The position numbers and the translations under genes were made by a program. The notes under the pieces were generated by a model. It was not told where the DNA came from. It made no database searches and was given only the letters and a program-made list of their open reading frames with translations. Positions 53,353 through 62,113 of a stretch of 64,000 nt of DNA are shown in pieces (position 1 is the first letter of the stretch; each line of letters starts with the position of its first letter). The stretch spans positions 2,478,100 through 2,542,099 of the forward strand of contig NZ_CM001837.1 in the NCBI RefSeq assembly GCF_000355805.1. Direction: 5' to 3'. The DNA is from Dokdonia sp. PRO95 (lineage in GTDB: Bacteria > Bacteroidota > Bacteroidia > Flavobacteriales > Flavobacteriaceae).

Positions 53353-53360
53353 GTATTTTT
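53353..53360 (+). promoter_or_regulatory. -7 promoter element of glyA
   Basis: TATTTTTG fits TAnnTTTG, 26 bases before the start codon. The -33 TTG is not clear. Confidence 0.4.
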
Positions 53361-53386
53361 GTATCACTTTAACAAACAATTTTACT

Positions 53387-54661
53387 ATGCAACGTGATAC
53401 TGCCATTTTTGACCTAATACAAGAAGAAAAAGAACGCCAATTAAACGGACTAGAACTTATTGCTTCAGAAAACTTTGTAAGTGACCAAGTAATGGAAGCT
53501 GCAGGTTCTGTGTTAACAAACAAATATGCCGAAGGTTACCCAGGAAAAAGATATTACGGTGGTTGTGAAGTAGTAGACGAGGTAGAGACACTTGCTATAG
53601 AACGCGCAAAGGAACTCTTTGGAGCTGCATATGCAAACGTACAGCCACACTCTGGATCGCAAGCAAACACAGCAGTGTTTCATGCATGTTTAAAGCCAGG
53701 AGATAAATTTTTAGGTTTTGATCTTGCACACGGTGGTCACCTTACGCATGGATCTCCAGTAAACTTTTCTGGACGTTTGTATAACCCAGTTTTTTATGGA
53801 GTAGAGAAGGAAACGGGACTACTTAATTATGATAAAATACAAGAGATAGCAACAAAGGAGCAGCCTAAGATGATTATTGCTGGAGCTTCTGCATACTCTC
53901 GTGAGATAGATTATAAACGCTTTCGCGAAATTGCTGACTCAGTAGGAGCAATCCTTCTTGCAGATGTTGCACACCCAGCAGGTCTTATCGCAAAAGGAAT
54001 CATTGCAGATCCTATTCCACACTGTCACGTAGTAACAACTACCACACACAAAACCCTAAGAGGACCACGCGGTGGAATGATCATGATGGGGAAGGATTTT
54101 GAAAATCCTTTTGGAATCAAATTAAAGAGTGGAAAGCTAAGAATGATGTCTTCATTGTTAGATAGTGGTATTTTTCCTGGGAACCAAGGAGGGCCATTAA
54201 TGCACGTGATAGGAGCAAAGGCAATCGCCTTTGGAGAAGCACTTACAGATGAGTTTTTACACTATATGGTACAGGTTAAGAAAAATGCCACCACGCTGGC
54301 AGATGCACTTGTGCTTAAAGGATACGACATTATATCTGGAGGTACAGATAATCATATGATGCTTATAGATCTACGCAACAAAGATGTAACAGGTAAAGCT
54401 GCCGAAGAAGCACTAGGGAAAGCAGATATTACGGTAAATAAAAATATGGTACCATTTGATGACAAGTCACCATTTGTAACTTCAGGTATACGTATAGGTA
54501 CCGCAGCAATTACTACACGTGGTCTTGTAGAAGGTGATATGCACGAGATTGCAAACTTTATAGACAAGGCAATACAGCACCACGATAATGACGAGGTGCT
54601 AGAAAACGTTGCAAAAAGTGTGAACGAGATGATGGGGCACAGACCATTGTTTAAAGCATAA
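53387..54661 (+). CDS. glyA: Serine hydroxymethyltransferase
   Basis: 424 aa. It transfers the serine hydroxymethyl carbon to tetrahydrofolate, giving glycine and methylene-THF. Visible: [20 protein letters not shown] near the N-terminus, [39 protein letters not shown] (about 90-108), [13 protein letters not shown] and the PLP lysine in [16 protein letters not shown] (about 225). The palindrome copy at 53917 encodes part of the conserved KRFREIAD block. A hairpin terminator lies 20 bases after the stop. Confidence 0.97.
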   Translation: MQRDTAIFDLIQEEKERQLNGLELIASENFVSDQVMEAAGSVLTNKYAEGYPGKRYYGGCEVVDEVETLAIERAKELFGAAYANVQPHSGSQANTAVFHACLKPGDKFLGFDLAHGGHLTHGSPVNFSGRLYNPVFYGVEKETGLLNYDKIQEIATKEQPKMIIAGASAYSREIDYKRFREIADSVGAILLADVAHPAGLIAKGIIADPIPHCHVVTTTTHKTLRGPRGGMIMMGKDFENPFGIKLKSGKLRMMSSLLDSGIFPGNQGGPLMHVIGAKAIAFGEALTDEFLHYMVQVKKNATTLADALVLKGYDIISGGTDNHMMLIDLRNKDVTGKAAEEALGKADITVNKNMVPFDDKSPFVTSGIRIGTAAITTRGLVEGDMHEIANFIDKAIQHHDNDEVLENVAKSVNEMMGHRPLFKA

Positions 54662-54683
54662 CACTTGCCATTTCACATAAAAT

Positions 54684-54716
54684 AAAAGCCCGCATATAGC
54701 GGGCTTTTGTTTTTTA
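54684..54716 (+). terminator. Intrinsic terminator after glyA
   Basis: AAAAGCCCGC, a five-base loop, and GCGGGCTTTT followed by more T. Confidence 0.85.
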
Positions 54717-54754
54717 TAATAGTTTCATACAGCATGTATACTCCAGTGACATTA

Positions 54755-54943
54755 TTAAGGTTTCAGTGCGAGTTTGATGATTATAAGTAAAGCGATAAAA
54801 CCCATAAAGCCTACCAGCACCCATTTACTTCCTTTGTATTGCTTTTTGTGTAGAGATAAATCCTTTCTGTAACTCCATACCATAAGAAGGATAAAAGCCA
54901 CAATAAAAAAAACAACAAATATAATCTGACCAGTACTAAACAT
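54755..54943 (-). CDS. Small membrane protein with two helices
   Basis: 62 aa: MFSTGQIIFVVFFIVAFILL and WVLVGFMGFIALLIIIKLAL are two membrane helices linked by a basic loop (WSYRKDLSLHKKQYKGSK). It is convergent with glyA and divergent from the MazG-like gene, with a palindrome copy in its promoter region. Small proteins of this pattern are common in flavobacteria, but I know no function. Confidence 0.6.
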   Translation of the reverse strand: MFSTGQIIFVVFFIVAFILLMVWSYRKDLSLHKKQYKGSKWVLVGFMGFIALLIIIKLALKP

Positions 54944-54979
54944 TTAAAGTATTTTAGGAGTTGTAAAAATACGACTGAG

Positions 54980-54999
54980 TACGCTTTCGCGAAAGCGTA
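54980..54999. repeat. TACGCTTTCGCGAAAGCGTA palindrome (divergent promoter region)
   Basis: Perfect 20-mer between two divergent genes, 18 bases before the MazG-like start codon. Confidence 0.9.
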
Positions 55000-55016
55000 A
55001 CAAAACAAAATCCTTT

Positions 55017-55403
55017 ATGAAAAATAAAATAGCCGCCGTAACATTATTTCATGACACTTATGGTCTTGATCGAAAAGATAAACCTACCGCAAATCTCCCG
55101 CAATCTAAAAATGAACTACGCTTTAACCTCATGAAAGAGGAAAATGAAGAGTATCTAGAAGCTGCAAACGCTGGTGACCTAGTAGAAGTGGCAGATGCGC
55201 TAGGGGATATGCTGTATATTTTATGCGGAACGATTATCGAGCATGGTATGCAAGATAAAATTGAAGAAGTTTTTAATGAAATCCAGCGCTCAAATATGAG
55301 TAAACTAGGAGCCGATGGAAAACCTATCTATCGCGAAGATGGAAAAGTGCTTAAGGGACCTAATTATTTTAAGCCAGATATTAAAAGTATACTTGATAAG
55401 TAA
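55017..55403 (+). CDS. MazG-like nucleotide pyrophosphohydrolase
   Basis: 128 aa, an all-helical protein of the MazG/HisE-like NTP pyrophosphohydrolase superfamily. Metal-binding acidic motifs are visible in LMKEENEEYLEAANAGDLVE and VADALGDMLYILCG (EExxE ... ExxD type, about residues 39-72). Members hydrolyse nucleoside triphosphates to monophosphates, some as house-cleaning enzymes. The C-terminal part (GADGKPIYREDGKVLKGPNY) resembles flavobacterial homologues usually called nucleoside triphosphate pyrophosphohydrolase. The substrate is unknown. Confidence 0.85.
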   Translation: MKNKIAAVTLFHDTYGLDRKDKPTANLPQSKNELRFNLMKEENEEYLEAANAGDLVEVADALGDMLYILCGTIIEHGMQDKIEEVFNEIQRSNMSKLGADGKPIYREDGKVLKGPNYFKPDIKSILDK

Positions 55404-55410
55404 TGACATA

Positions 55411-55446
55411 AAAAAAGCCGCTTCTATCTAGTAGAAGCGGCTTCTT
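55411..55446. terminator. Bidirectional terminator
   Basis: AAGCCGCTTCTA and TAGAAGCGGCTT form a perfect stem between convergent genes, with A's on the left and a T-rich right side. Confidence 0.8.
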
Positions 55447-55465
55447 AATAAAATGCGGTATAAGA

Positions 55466-55978
55466 TTACTCTTCTACTGTGATTCCTAGTTTAGTAAGAA
55501 CAGCCATTGTAATGTCTGATGCAGGGTCTGCATATGCAAAGTTATTGTTGTTACCTATAGTAAGGATATGTGAGTATCCTTGCTCCTTAGCAACTACAGT
55601 TACCATTTCTCCTATTTTCTTGTAAAGTGGTTGTACAACTTCAGATTGCTTTAATTGTAAAAGTTGAGCGCCATTCTGACGAAATTTTGAGATATCTTCT
55701 TCAAGAGCGATGATTTCTCCTTGTTTTGTTTTCTTGTCTGCATCTGTAAAAGTCGCTTGACCGCTTTGGTATAGTTTTACCTTTGCTTCATAGTCTTCAA
55801 TCTTTGCTTTCATTTGCGTTTCAAGATCAAGATTGTAAGCTTTTACTTTTTCATTGGCTCCTGTAAGTTCAGGCATTTTTGAGAGAATGAAGTCGGCATC
55901 TACAGTTCCTATTTTGCTTTGAGCAAAAGCGGTTGCAGTAAATAGGACTACAAACATTCCAAGTACGATTTTTTTCAT
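55466..55978 (-). CDS. OmpH/Skp-family periplasmic chaperone
   Basis: 170 aa: signal peptide (MKKIVLGMFVVLFTATAFAQ), beta strand KIGTVDADFILSKMPELTGA, then a long coiled-coil arm (about residues 45-110; AYNLDLETQMKAKIEDYEAK) and a final strand region (QGYSHILTIGNNNNFAYADP). Skp trimers hold unfolded outer-membrane proteins in the periplasm. It stands alone, near three SurA/PpiC-like chaperones on the other strand, a functional neighbourhood for outer-membrane protein delivery. Confidence 0.9.
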   Translation of the reverse strand: MKKIVLGMFVVLFTATAFAQSKIGTVDADFILSKMPELTGANEKVKAYNLDLETQMKAKIEDYEAKVKLYQSGQATFTDADKKTKQGEIIALEEDISKFRQNGAQLLQLKQSEVVQPLYKKIGEMVTVVAKEQGYSHILTIGNNNNFAYADPASDITMAVLTKLGITVEE

Positions 55979-56058
55979 TGTATAGTATTTATTAAGATTA
56001 TCATTTGCGCGTGCAAATATATGTGATAGAAGACAATATCTATGCCAAGTGATACTTT

Positions 56059-56301
56059 TTAAGTAAATAGCTGCCCTCGGTGAGGTTTGAGCGCATCTCT
56101 CACTGGTTTCATCGCTTCTTTATCAACTACCAAAAATGCAATGCTGTGTTCTTCTGTAACTTGTTGAGTGCCTGTAATGGGAGTATTTAATACCTGTGCA
56201 GCTGCATACTCTTTTAAGTGAATCTCATGGTGTAAAGCAATTTTATGTGCATCTGGACCTCTAAAATCCCAAATTAGTTTAAGTCGTTCTTCTGTAGGCA
56301 T
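56059..56301 (-). CDS. Conserved short hypothetical protein
   Basis: 80 aa, soluble: MPTEERLKLIWDFRGPDAHK, then IALHHEIHLKEYAAAQVLNT and a strand EHSIAFLVVDKEAMKPVRDA. Histidines are frequent (six in total). It has no signal peptide. It resembles short flavobacterial proteins of unknown role. Alone on its strand, with an independent promoter region of about 130 bp shared with the divergent PPIase operon. Confidence 0.65.
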   Translation of the reverse strand: MPTEERLKLIWDFRGPDAHKIALHHEIHLKEYAAAQVLNTPITGTQQVTEEHSIAFLVVDKEAMKPVRDALKPHRGQLFT

Positions 56302-56433
56302 AATATGATTTTATTTCTAACAAAAATATAGCATATATTTTCTATCTAGCTCAATAGGTACTAAATATTCTATAAGCTCGTTGCTATGGTACAACAGTTC
56401 ATAATACTTATTTTTGCACATACTTAGAACGCT

Positions 56434-58377
56434 ATGAAGCACTTGTTTTTATTGATTACTTTTCTTTTTGGATTTGCATCTGCTCAAGCTCAAAAAGATA
56501 TTCTTCTTACAATAAATGATGAAGTTGTTTATAGTGAGGAGTTTATAAGAGTCTTTGAGAAAAATAGTGACCTTATAAAAGAGGATGCGTTGAGTTCCCC
56601 AAAAGATTATTTAGAGCTCTTTATAGATTACAAGCTCAAAGTTCAAGAAGCATATAAGCTAGGTCTTGATAAGAAAAAGTCTTATCGAGATGAAATATCT
56701 GCATATCGCGCACAACTGGCAAAAAGCTATCTCAATGACGTCAAGGTTACAGAAGAGCTTGTTAAAGAAGCTTATAATAGAACTGTAAACGAGCTCAATG
56801 CGAGACATATACTCGTTAGGCTTAACCCAGATGCCTCACCTAGTGATACACTTGTAGCTTATCAAAAGATCACTCGAGTAAGAGAACGTATAATTAAAGG
56901 TGAAAACTTTGAAAAAGTAGCTAGAGAAGTAAGTGAAGATCCATCAGCTAAAAAGAATGGTGGGAATTTAGGCTGGTTTAAAGCGTTTAAAATGGTGTAC
57001 CCATTTGAGAATGCCGCTTACAACACGGCAATTAATGAGGTGTCTAAGCCTTTTAGAACGAGTTTTGGATATCATATAGTTGAGCCTATCGCGACTCGCA
57101 AATCAAAGGGGAAAGTAAAGGTGGCTCATGTAATGGTTGCTTTAAATCAAAATGACAGTACTATTATTCCAGAGCAAAGAATTAATGAGGTGACTAAGCT
57201 ATTGAAAGAAGGTGCCTCTTTTGAAACACTAGCACTTAATTATAGTGATGATAGAGTTTCATATAGAAAAGGAGGGAAACTAGAAGAATTTGAGCAAGGG
57301 CAACTAAGGAGTGCAATTTTTGAAGAAACAGCATTTTCACTTGAAAATATAGGGGATATCTCACAACCTTTTAAAACTGAATTTGGTTGGCATATATTAA
57401 AGTTATTATCTAAAACACCAATTCCTAGTTATCAGGATGTCCAATCTACTTTAATTAGTAAAGTAAAAAGAGACGCTAGGGCACAAGTAATATCAGACAA
57501 GTTAGATAACAAGTTAAGAAATAGATATAATGTAATTCTTGATGAAGGATTGCAACCCTATTTAGAAAGAATCTTTCCAGAGAAATATTCTGAAACTAAG
57601 GTTGTTCTTAATAACAATCCGGCATTAAGCAATGTAGCCTTTACCTTAGGAAGAAATAAAGTTGCTTATACTTACAAAATGGTAGCCGACTATTTACTAG
57701 CGTCTTATCCAAGAAAAACATATAGAAATAGAAATCAGTTTGTTAAAGAAAGAATTCAATCTTTTGTAAGCATCGTGCTTAAAAACTATCATCTGGAGCA
57801 CCTAGAAGAGGAGGATCAAGATTTTAGTGACATATTAAAAGAATACAAGGAAGGTCTATTGTTATTTGATTTATTAGAAACTAATATCTGGAAAAAAGCT
57901 CAGCAAGATAGTATAGGTCTACAAGAATTCTTCTTAGGGAATAAGGAAGACTATAGAAGTGTAAAGACTTATGAGGCTACAGTATGTACTACCAAAAATA
58001 AAAGCTTAGCAAAAAAATATAGAAACCTTCTTTCTAAAGGCATCACGCCAGAAGAAGCCGTACTATCTTTGAAAAGTAAGCATGATACGCCTGTATTACT
58101 ATCTAGTAGGGTTCTAACTCAAGAAGATTTACCAGAGGGACAACATCTATCTCAAGGAGTAAGTGAGTTGATAGAAGATGGAGATAACTTTACGGTTTAT
58201 CACGTTACGGACATTACAGAGGCAAAAGATCAATTACTAAAAGACGTGAAGGGTATCCCACGTACAACGACACCTAGACCACTGGAAGCTAAGTTTGTAA
58301 AAAACTTAAGAGATAAAAGTGTAATCACTGTAAATAAAGAAGTTTTGAATACGTTAATAATGAAATATGAGAATTAA
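56434..58377 (+). CDS. Periplasmic peptidyl-prolyl isomerase with two PpiC domains
   Basis: 647 aa: signal peptide (MKHLFLLITFLFGFASAQAQ), a SurA-like helical N-terminal part (about 25-115) and two parvulin domains (about 120-225, with ARHILVRLNPDASPSDTLVA and GGNLGWFKAFKMVYPFENAA; and about 228-330, with VAHVMVALNQNDSTIIPEQR and KGGKLEEFEQGQLRSAIFEE). A long C-terminal region follows without a clear domain. It assists folding of outer-membrane proteins. First gene of a cluster of PPIase-type proteins ending with a MoxR ATPase; its end overlaps the next gene by 11 bases. Confidence 0.9.
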   Translation: MKHLFLLITFLFGFASAQAQKDILLTINDEVVYSEEFIRVFEKNSDLIKEDALSSPKDYLELFIDYKLKVQEAYKLGLDKKKSYRDEISAYRAQLAKSYLNDVKVTEELVKEAYNRTVNELNARHILVRLNPDASPSDTLVAYQKITRVRERIIKGENFEKVAREVSEDPSAKKNGGNLGWFKAFKMVYPFENAAYNTAINEVSKPFRTSFGYHIVEPIATRKSKGKVKVAHVMVALNQNDSTIIPEQRINEVTKLLKEGASFETLALNYSDDRVSYRKGGKLEEFEQGQLRSAIFEETAFSLENIGDISQPFKTEFGWHILKLLSKTPIPSYQDVQSTLISKVKRDARAQVISDKLDNKLRNRYNVILDEGLQPYLERIFPEKYSETKVVLNNNPALSNVAFTLGRNKVAYTYKMVADYLLASYPRKTYRNRNQFVKERIQSFVSIVLKNYHLEHLEEEDQDFSDILKEYKEGLLLFDLLETNIWKKAQQDSIGLQEFFLGNKEDYRSVKTYEATVCTTKNKSLAKKYRNLLSKGITPEEAVLSLKSKHDTPVLLSSRVLTQEDLPEGQHLSQGVSELIEDGDNFTVYHVTDITEAKDQLLKDVKGIPRTTTPRPLEAKFVKNLRDKSVITVNKEVLNTLIMKYEN

Positions 58378-59236
58378 AAACAACAGCGTCGTTGTATTTC
58401 TTTTGTTTGCAGTAGTTTCACTGTCAATGGTGAGTTGTCGCTATTTTAAAAGTGATGATACTGAGACTATTGTTGCTCGGGTAAATAATCATACATTATC
58501 AAAGCGCACTATTGAAGAAGTTATGGCAAAGAATGTAGTGACAGATAGCGCGTCCTTTGTACAAAATTACATCAATACTTGGGCTACAAGTCAGCTACTG
58601 CTAGATGGAGCCTTGAGAAATCTGCCAAAAGAAGATCAAGAAGAATTTGAAGCGCTCGTGTCATCCTATAGAAGTGATTTATATACTCGTTTTTATAAAG
58701 ATGCACTTATAAATAAACAATTAGATAGCGTTGTTTCTGATAGTGAAGCGTTGAAATTTTACGAAGAAAACAAAGAGAACTTTTTACTTAATGAACCGCT
58801 GGTTCAGTTTAAATTCATTCAAGTAGACGAAGATTATCAAAACCTAAAAACACTGGAATCTTATTTTACAAGCAAGGATGAGAAGGATAAGTACGCTTTA
58901 GATTCACTAAAATTTCAGTACAAGAATTATTTTCTAAATGATTCTATATGGATAAAAAGAGGTGTGGTAATTGATCAAATAAATGCGATAAACAAGGAGA
59001 ATGCAAACAACTTGTTAAAAAAAACAAATTTCTTACAACTGCGAGACTCATTAGGATTATATTTGGTAGCTGTAAGAAGTACGCTTGAGCGCAATGAAAA
59101 TGCCCCGTTGGAATATGTAAGACCAACGATCAATCAGATTATTAAGAATAAAAGAAAATTAGCGCTTATACAAAAGCTTGAAAAGGAGATTAAGGATGAT
59201 GCTATTAAAAACAAACAATTTGAAATTTACAATTAA
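58367..59236 (+). CDS. SurA-N-like lipoprotein, no isomerase domain
   Basis: 289 aa. Lipoprotein signal VVFLLFAVVSLSMVSCRYFK. The sequence after it (ETIVARVNNHTLSKRTIEEV, SFVQNYINTWATSQLLLDGA) looks like a SurA-type helical chaperone segment, but a parvulin core is not visible. It overlaps the preceding gene by 11 bases and the next one by about 40, so the three are translated together. It probably works as a chaperone partner of the two isomerases at the membrane. Confidence 0.85.
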   Translation: MRIKNNSVVVFLLFAVVSLSMVSCRYFKSDDTETIVARVNNHTLSKRTIEEVMAKNVVTDSASFVQNYINTWATSQLLLDGALRNLPKEDQEEFEALVSSYRSDLYTRFYKDALINKQLDSVVSDSEALKFYEENKENFLLNEPLVQFKFIQVDEDYQNLKTLESYFTSKDEKDKYALDSLKFQYKNYFLNDSIWIKRGVVIDQINAINKENANNLLKKTNFLQLRDSLGLYLVAVRSTLERNENAPLEYVRPTINQIIKNKRKLALIQKLEKEIKDDAIKNKQFEIYN

Positions 59237-60647
59237 TATGGTAGTGCTGCTTGCAGCGGCACAGCTTAGTATTGCACAAGAAACAACAGTAACTCCAGAA
59301 GTTACAACGATTAAAGAAGCAGCAGTAACGGTTCAAAATGATACTGTAAAAGCTCCTTTTAAGAAATTTAAAGTAGATGGTGTAGCTGGGGTAGTAGGTG
59401 ATTACTTGATTTTAGAAAGTGATATTGATCAAAGTCTTATTGAGATAAAGCAAAGAGGTCAAGCTTCTGCAGATATTACTCCTTGCCAAGTGCTAGGAAG
59501 TTTGCTAGAAAATAAACTTCTCACACACCAGGCTGTTCAGGATAGTATCGTAGTACAAGATAGTCGTGTTAACTCTGAGGTAGACCAGATGGTGCAGCGT
59601 TTTGCTTCACAACTAGGTTCTGAGCAGAAGGTAGTTGAGTTTTATAGAAAAGAAAATATGGCAGACTTACGTGCCGAGTTATTTTCAATCAGAAAGAATA
59701 ATATTCTTTCTGATCGCATGAATCAGAAGATAATTGAATCTGTAGATGTTACTCCAGACGAGATCAAAACATTTTTTAATAGAATACCAGCAGATGAGAT
59801 TCCTACTTTTGGAGTTGAGCTAGAGATTGCACGTATTGTAATTGAGCCTAAAGCTACCGAGGAAGAACGCCAGAAGGTTATAGACCGTCTCAACGGTTTC
59901 CGTAGAGATATTCTTGAGAATGGAAGTAGTTTTGCCACTAAAGCTGTTTTATATACTGATGATGCAGCTTCAAGACCGGATGGTGGTTTAATGGTTATAG
60001 ATCGTAAAACACCTTTAGTAAAAGAATTTAGAGATGTGGCCTTCAGTTTACAAGATGGTGAAATAAGTGAACCTTTTGAAACAGAATTTGGTTTTCACAT
60101 TGTAACTGTAGAAAAAACAAAAGGAGAGCGCAAGGACATTAGACACATACTGCTTGTTCCAGAAATTAAAGAAGCTCAAGAAGAGGAGGCAAAAGACCTA
60201 GTAAAGAAAGTAAGGAAACGTATCATAGATGGCGAACTTACATTTGAAGAAGCTGCCAAAGAATTTTCTGATGAAAAGGAAACAAAATTTGAAGGAGGAA
60301 CACTTACTAATCCTCAAACACTAGATAAACGCTTTGAATTAGGTAGACTAGATCCAGATATTTACCCTAAAGTAAATGACCTTGCAGATAAAGAAGTATC
60401 ACTAGTTTATACAGATCAAACTAGAACAGGTAAAAAACAATTTATGATCTATACGGTAGATAATCGTCTTGAAGAGCACAAAGCAGACTACGTAAAGGAT
60501 TATATTAAAATTAAAGATCTTGCATTGCGTGAAAAGCAGATTGCTGCTATAGAAAAGTGGCAAAAAGAAAAAATAGTAGAAACTTACATTAAGATAAACG
60601 GTGAGAATCGTGACTGTGAGTTTGTAAGTAATTGGTTAAAAAAATAA
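59196..60647 (+). CDS. SurA-like periplasmic peptidyl-prolyl isomerase
   Basis: The ATG at 59196 gives 483 aa. It is one of the few genes here with a good Shine-Dalgarno sequence, AAGGAG at 59183; the earlier in-frame start at 59178 lies upstream of it. Signal peptide region NMVVLLAAAQLSIAQE, SurA N-domain (GVAGVVGDYLILESDIDQSL through about 200), two parvulin domains (about 205-310, LEIARIVIEPKATEEERQKV and DGGLMVIDRKTP; and about 315-420, RKDIRHILLVPEIKEAQEEE). It escorts outer-membrane proteins in the periplasm. It is followed after 9 bases by the MoxR ATPase. Confidence 0.9.
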   Translation: MMLLKTNNLKFTINMVVLLAAAQLSIAQETTVTPEVTTIKEAAVTVQNDTVKAPFKKFKVDGVAGVVGDYLILESDIDQSLIEIKQRGQASADITPCQVLGSLLENKLLTHQAVQDSIVVQDSRVNSEVDQMVQRFASQLGSEQKVVEFYRKENMADLRAELFSIRKNNILSDRMNQKIIESVDVTPDEIKTFFNRIPADEIPTFGVELEIARIVIEPKATEEERQKVIDRLNGFRRDILENGSSFATKAVLYTDDAASRPDGGLMVIDRKTPLVKEFRDVAFSLQDGEISEPFETEFGFHIVTVEKTKGERKDIRHILLVPEIKEAQEEEAKDLVKKVRKRIIDGELTFEEAAKEFSDEKETKFEGGTLTNPQTLDKRFELGRLDPDIYPKVNDLADKEVSLVYTDQTRTGKKQFMIYTVDNRLEEHKADYVKDYIKIKDLALREKQIAAIEKWQKEKIVETYIKINGENRDCEFVSNWLKK

Positions 60648-60656
60648 TAGTTATTT

Positions 60657-61610
60657 ATGTCTGACGTTGCCGCTATCAAGAATCTTGTCGAAAAGCATAA
60701 GATTCTAAAAGCAGAAATTTCAAAGATTATTGTAGGTCAAGATAAAGTAATTGATGAGATTCTTTTATCTATCTTTTCTGGAGGTCACGCATTACTTATA
60801 GGTGTTCCTGGGCTTGCAAAAACCTTGATGGTAAATACTATAGCGACAACGCTAGGACTAGATTTTAAGAGGATACAATTTACGCCAGATTTAATGCCAA
60901 GTGATATTTTAGGGTCTGAGATTCTAGATGACTCACGTAAATTTAAATTTATAAAAGGACCTATATTTTCAAATATTGTCCTTGCAGATGAGATCAACCG
61001 TACACCACCTAAAACTCAAGCAGCACTTCTAGAAGCGATGCAAGAGCGTGTTGTTACGGTAGCAGGACAGCGATACCCATTATCACTTCCTTACTTTGTT
61101 CTGGCCACGCAAAACCCTATAGAGCAGGAGGGAACTTACCCTTTACCAGAAGCACAGTTAGACCGTTTTATGTTTTCTATAAACCTAGATTACCCTTCTT
61201 TTCAAGAAGAGGTAGATGTAGTTAAAGCCACGACATCTGCTGCAAAACCTACGGTAAATGCATTGTTAAACGCACAAGAGATTATAGATATTCAACAGCT
61301 AGTGAGACGTATTCCAGTTGCAGATAATGTAATCGAATATGCTGTGAATCTCGTGAGTAAAACGCGTCCCAAAACAGATAAAGCAGCTCAGATTGTAAAA
61401 GATTACATTGATTGGGGAGCTGGACCAAGAGCATCACAAAACCTAATCTTAGGAGCAAAAACGCATGCAGCGGTGCATGGAAAGTTTTCTCCAGATATTG
61501 AAGACGTTCAGGTAGTAGCTACGGGGATTCTTCGCCACAGAATGATTAAAAACTACAAGGCAGAGGCAGAAGGTTTAAGTATTGAAGATATTATTAAGAG
61601 CTTATTTTAA
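60657..61610 (+). CDS. MoxR-family AAA+ ATPase
   Basis: 317 aa. Walker A GVPGLAKT (about residues 46-53), Walker B region VLADEINRTPPKTQAALLEA (about 108-127), sensor and arginine-finger region FVLATQNPIEQEGTYPLPEA and LDRFMFSINLDYPSF. MoxR proteins act as chaperones for enzyme or complex maturation, usually with a neighbouring VWA-domain or DUF58 protein; neither is in the window. It lies 9 bases after the SurA-like gene and probably closes that unit. Confidence 0.93.
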   Translation: MSDVAAIKNLVEKHKILKAEISKIIVGQDKVIDEILLSIFSGGHALLIGVPGLAKTLMVNTIATTLGLDFKRIQFTPDLMPSDILGSEILDDSRKFKFIKGPIFSNIVLADEINRTPPKTQAALLEAMQERVVTVAGQRYPLSLPYFVLATQNPIEQEGTYPLPEAQLDRFMFSINLDYPSFQEEVDVVKATTSAAKPTVNALLNAQEIIDIQQLVRRIPVADNVIEYAVNLVSKTRPKTDKAAQIVKDYIDWGAGPRASQNLILGAKTHAAVHGKFSPDIEDVQVVATGILRHRMIKNYKAEAEGLSIEDIIKSLF

Positions 61611-61625
61611 TACGCTTTCGCGAAA
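61611..61625. repeat. TTTCGCGAAA palindrome copy (half, after MoxR stop)
   Basis: TACGCTTTCGCGAAA directly after the stop codon; the right arm is lost. Confidence 0.8.
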
Positions 61626-61718
61626 AAATGCTGACGTAATCTTGACAGTAAGATTTTAAAAAAAAAAGCAGTCTTTTAATTAAAAAATTTGCAACTAGTT
61701 AAGTTGTGAAAATTTCTA

Positions 61719-61755
61719 AGCCATTAAATCCATATTGTGATTTGATGGCTTTTTT
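61719..61755 (+). terminator. Intrinsic terminator after MoxR gene
   Basis: AGCCATTAAATC and GATTTGATGGCT pair around an eight-base loop and are followed by TTTTT. Confidence 0.8.
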
Positions 61756-61873
61756 ATGTCACATAAGCTATTGATTATTTAGTTCAGTGCATAGTTGTCG
61801 ATTTTAAAGTATTTAAATAGTTCTTAGGAGGTATCGTTCTATATAATCGCTCTTCTATTCAATAAAATCACAT

Positions 61874-61886
61874 TTTCGCGAAAGCG
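61874..61886. repeat. TTTCGCGAAA palindrome copy (left arm short)
   Basis: TTTCGCGAAAGCG, in the gap before aconitase. Apart from this, the terminator and the promoter listed next, the 500-bp gap shows nothing. Confidence 0.8.
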
Positions 61887-62033
61887 GAATATTACAATGA
61901 GGAAATTTTATAAGAGTTAAATTATTAATTTGATAATTTGAGCCGCCTCTTTTTTTGAATTTCATAATTAGTGCGTTGTATTTGAGATGGTTTGTCAATA
62001 CGCGCTATTAGCTCAGTATGGAGCTTTCTGCTA

Positions 62034-62064
62034 TTGTTATTCTTTAAGGTATTTTGTATTTTCG
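62034..62064 (+). promoter_or_regulatory. Candidate Bacteroidota promoter of aconitase
   Basis: TTG at 62034 and TATTTTCG at 62057 with a 20-base spacer fit the TTG / TAnnTTTG type, 50 bases before the start codon. Confidence 0.4.
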
Positions 62065-62113
62065 TGAACCGCAAAATTGAGCGGTACTATTTAACAACCC
62101 TAATACATTATAT

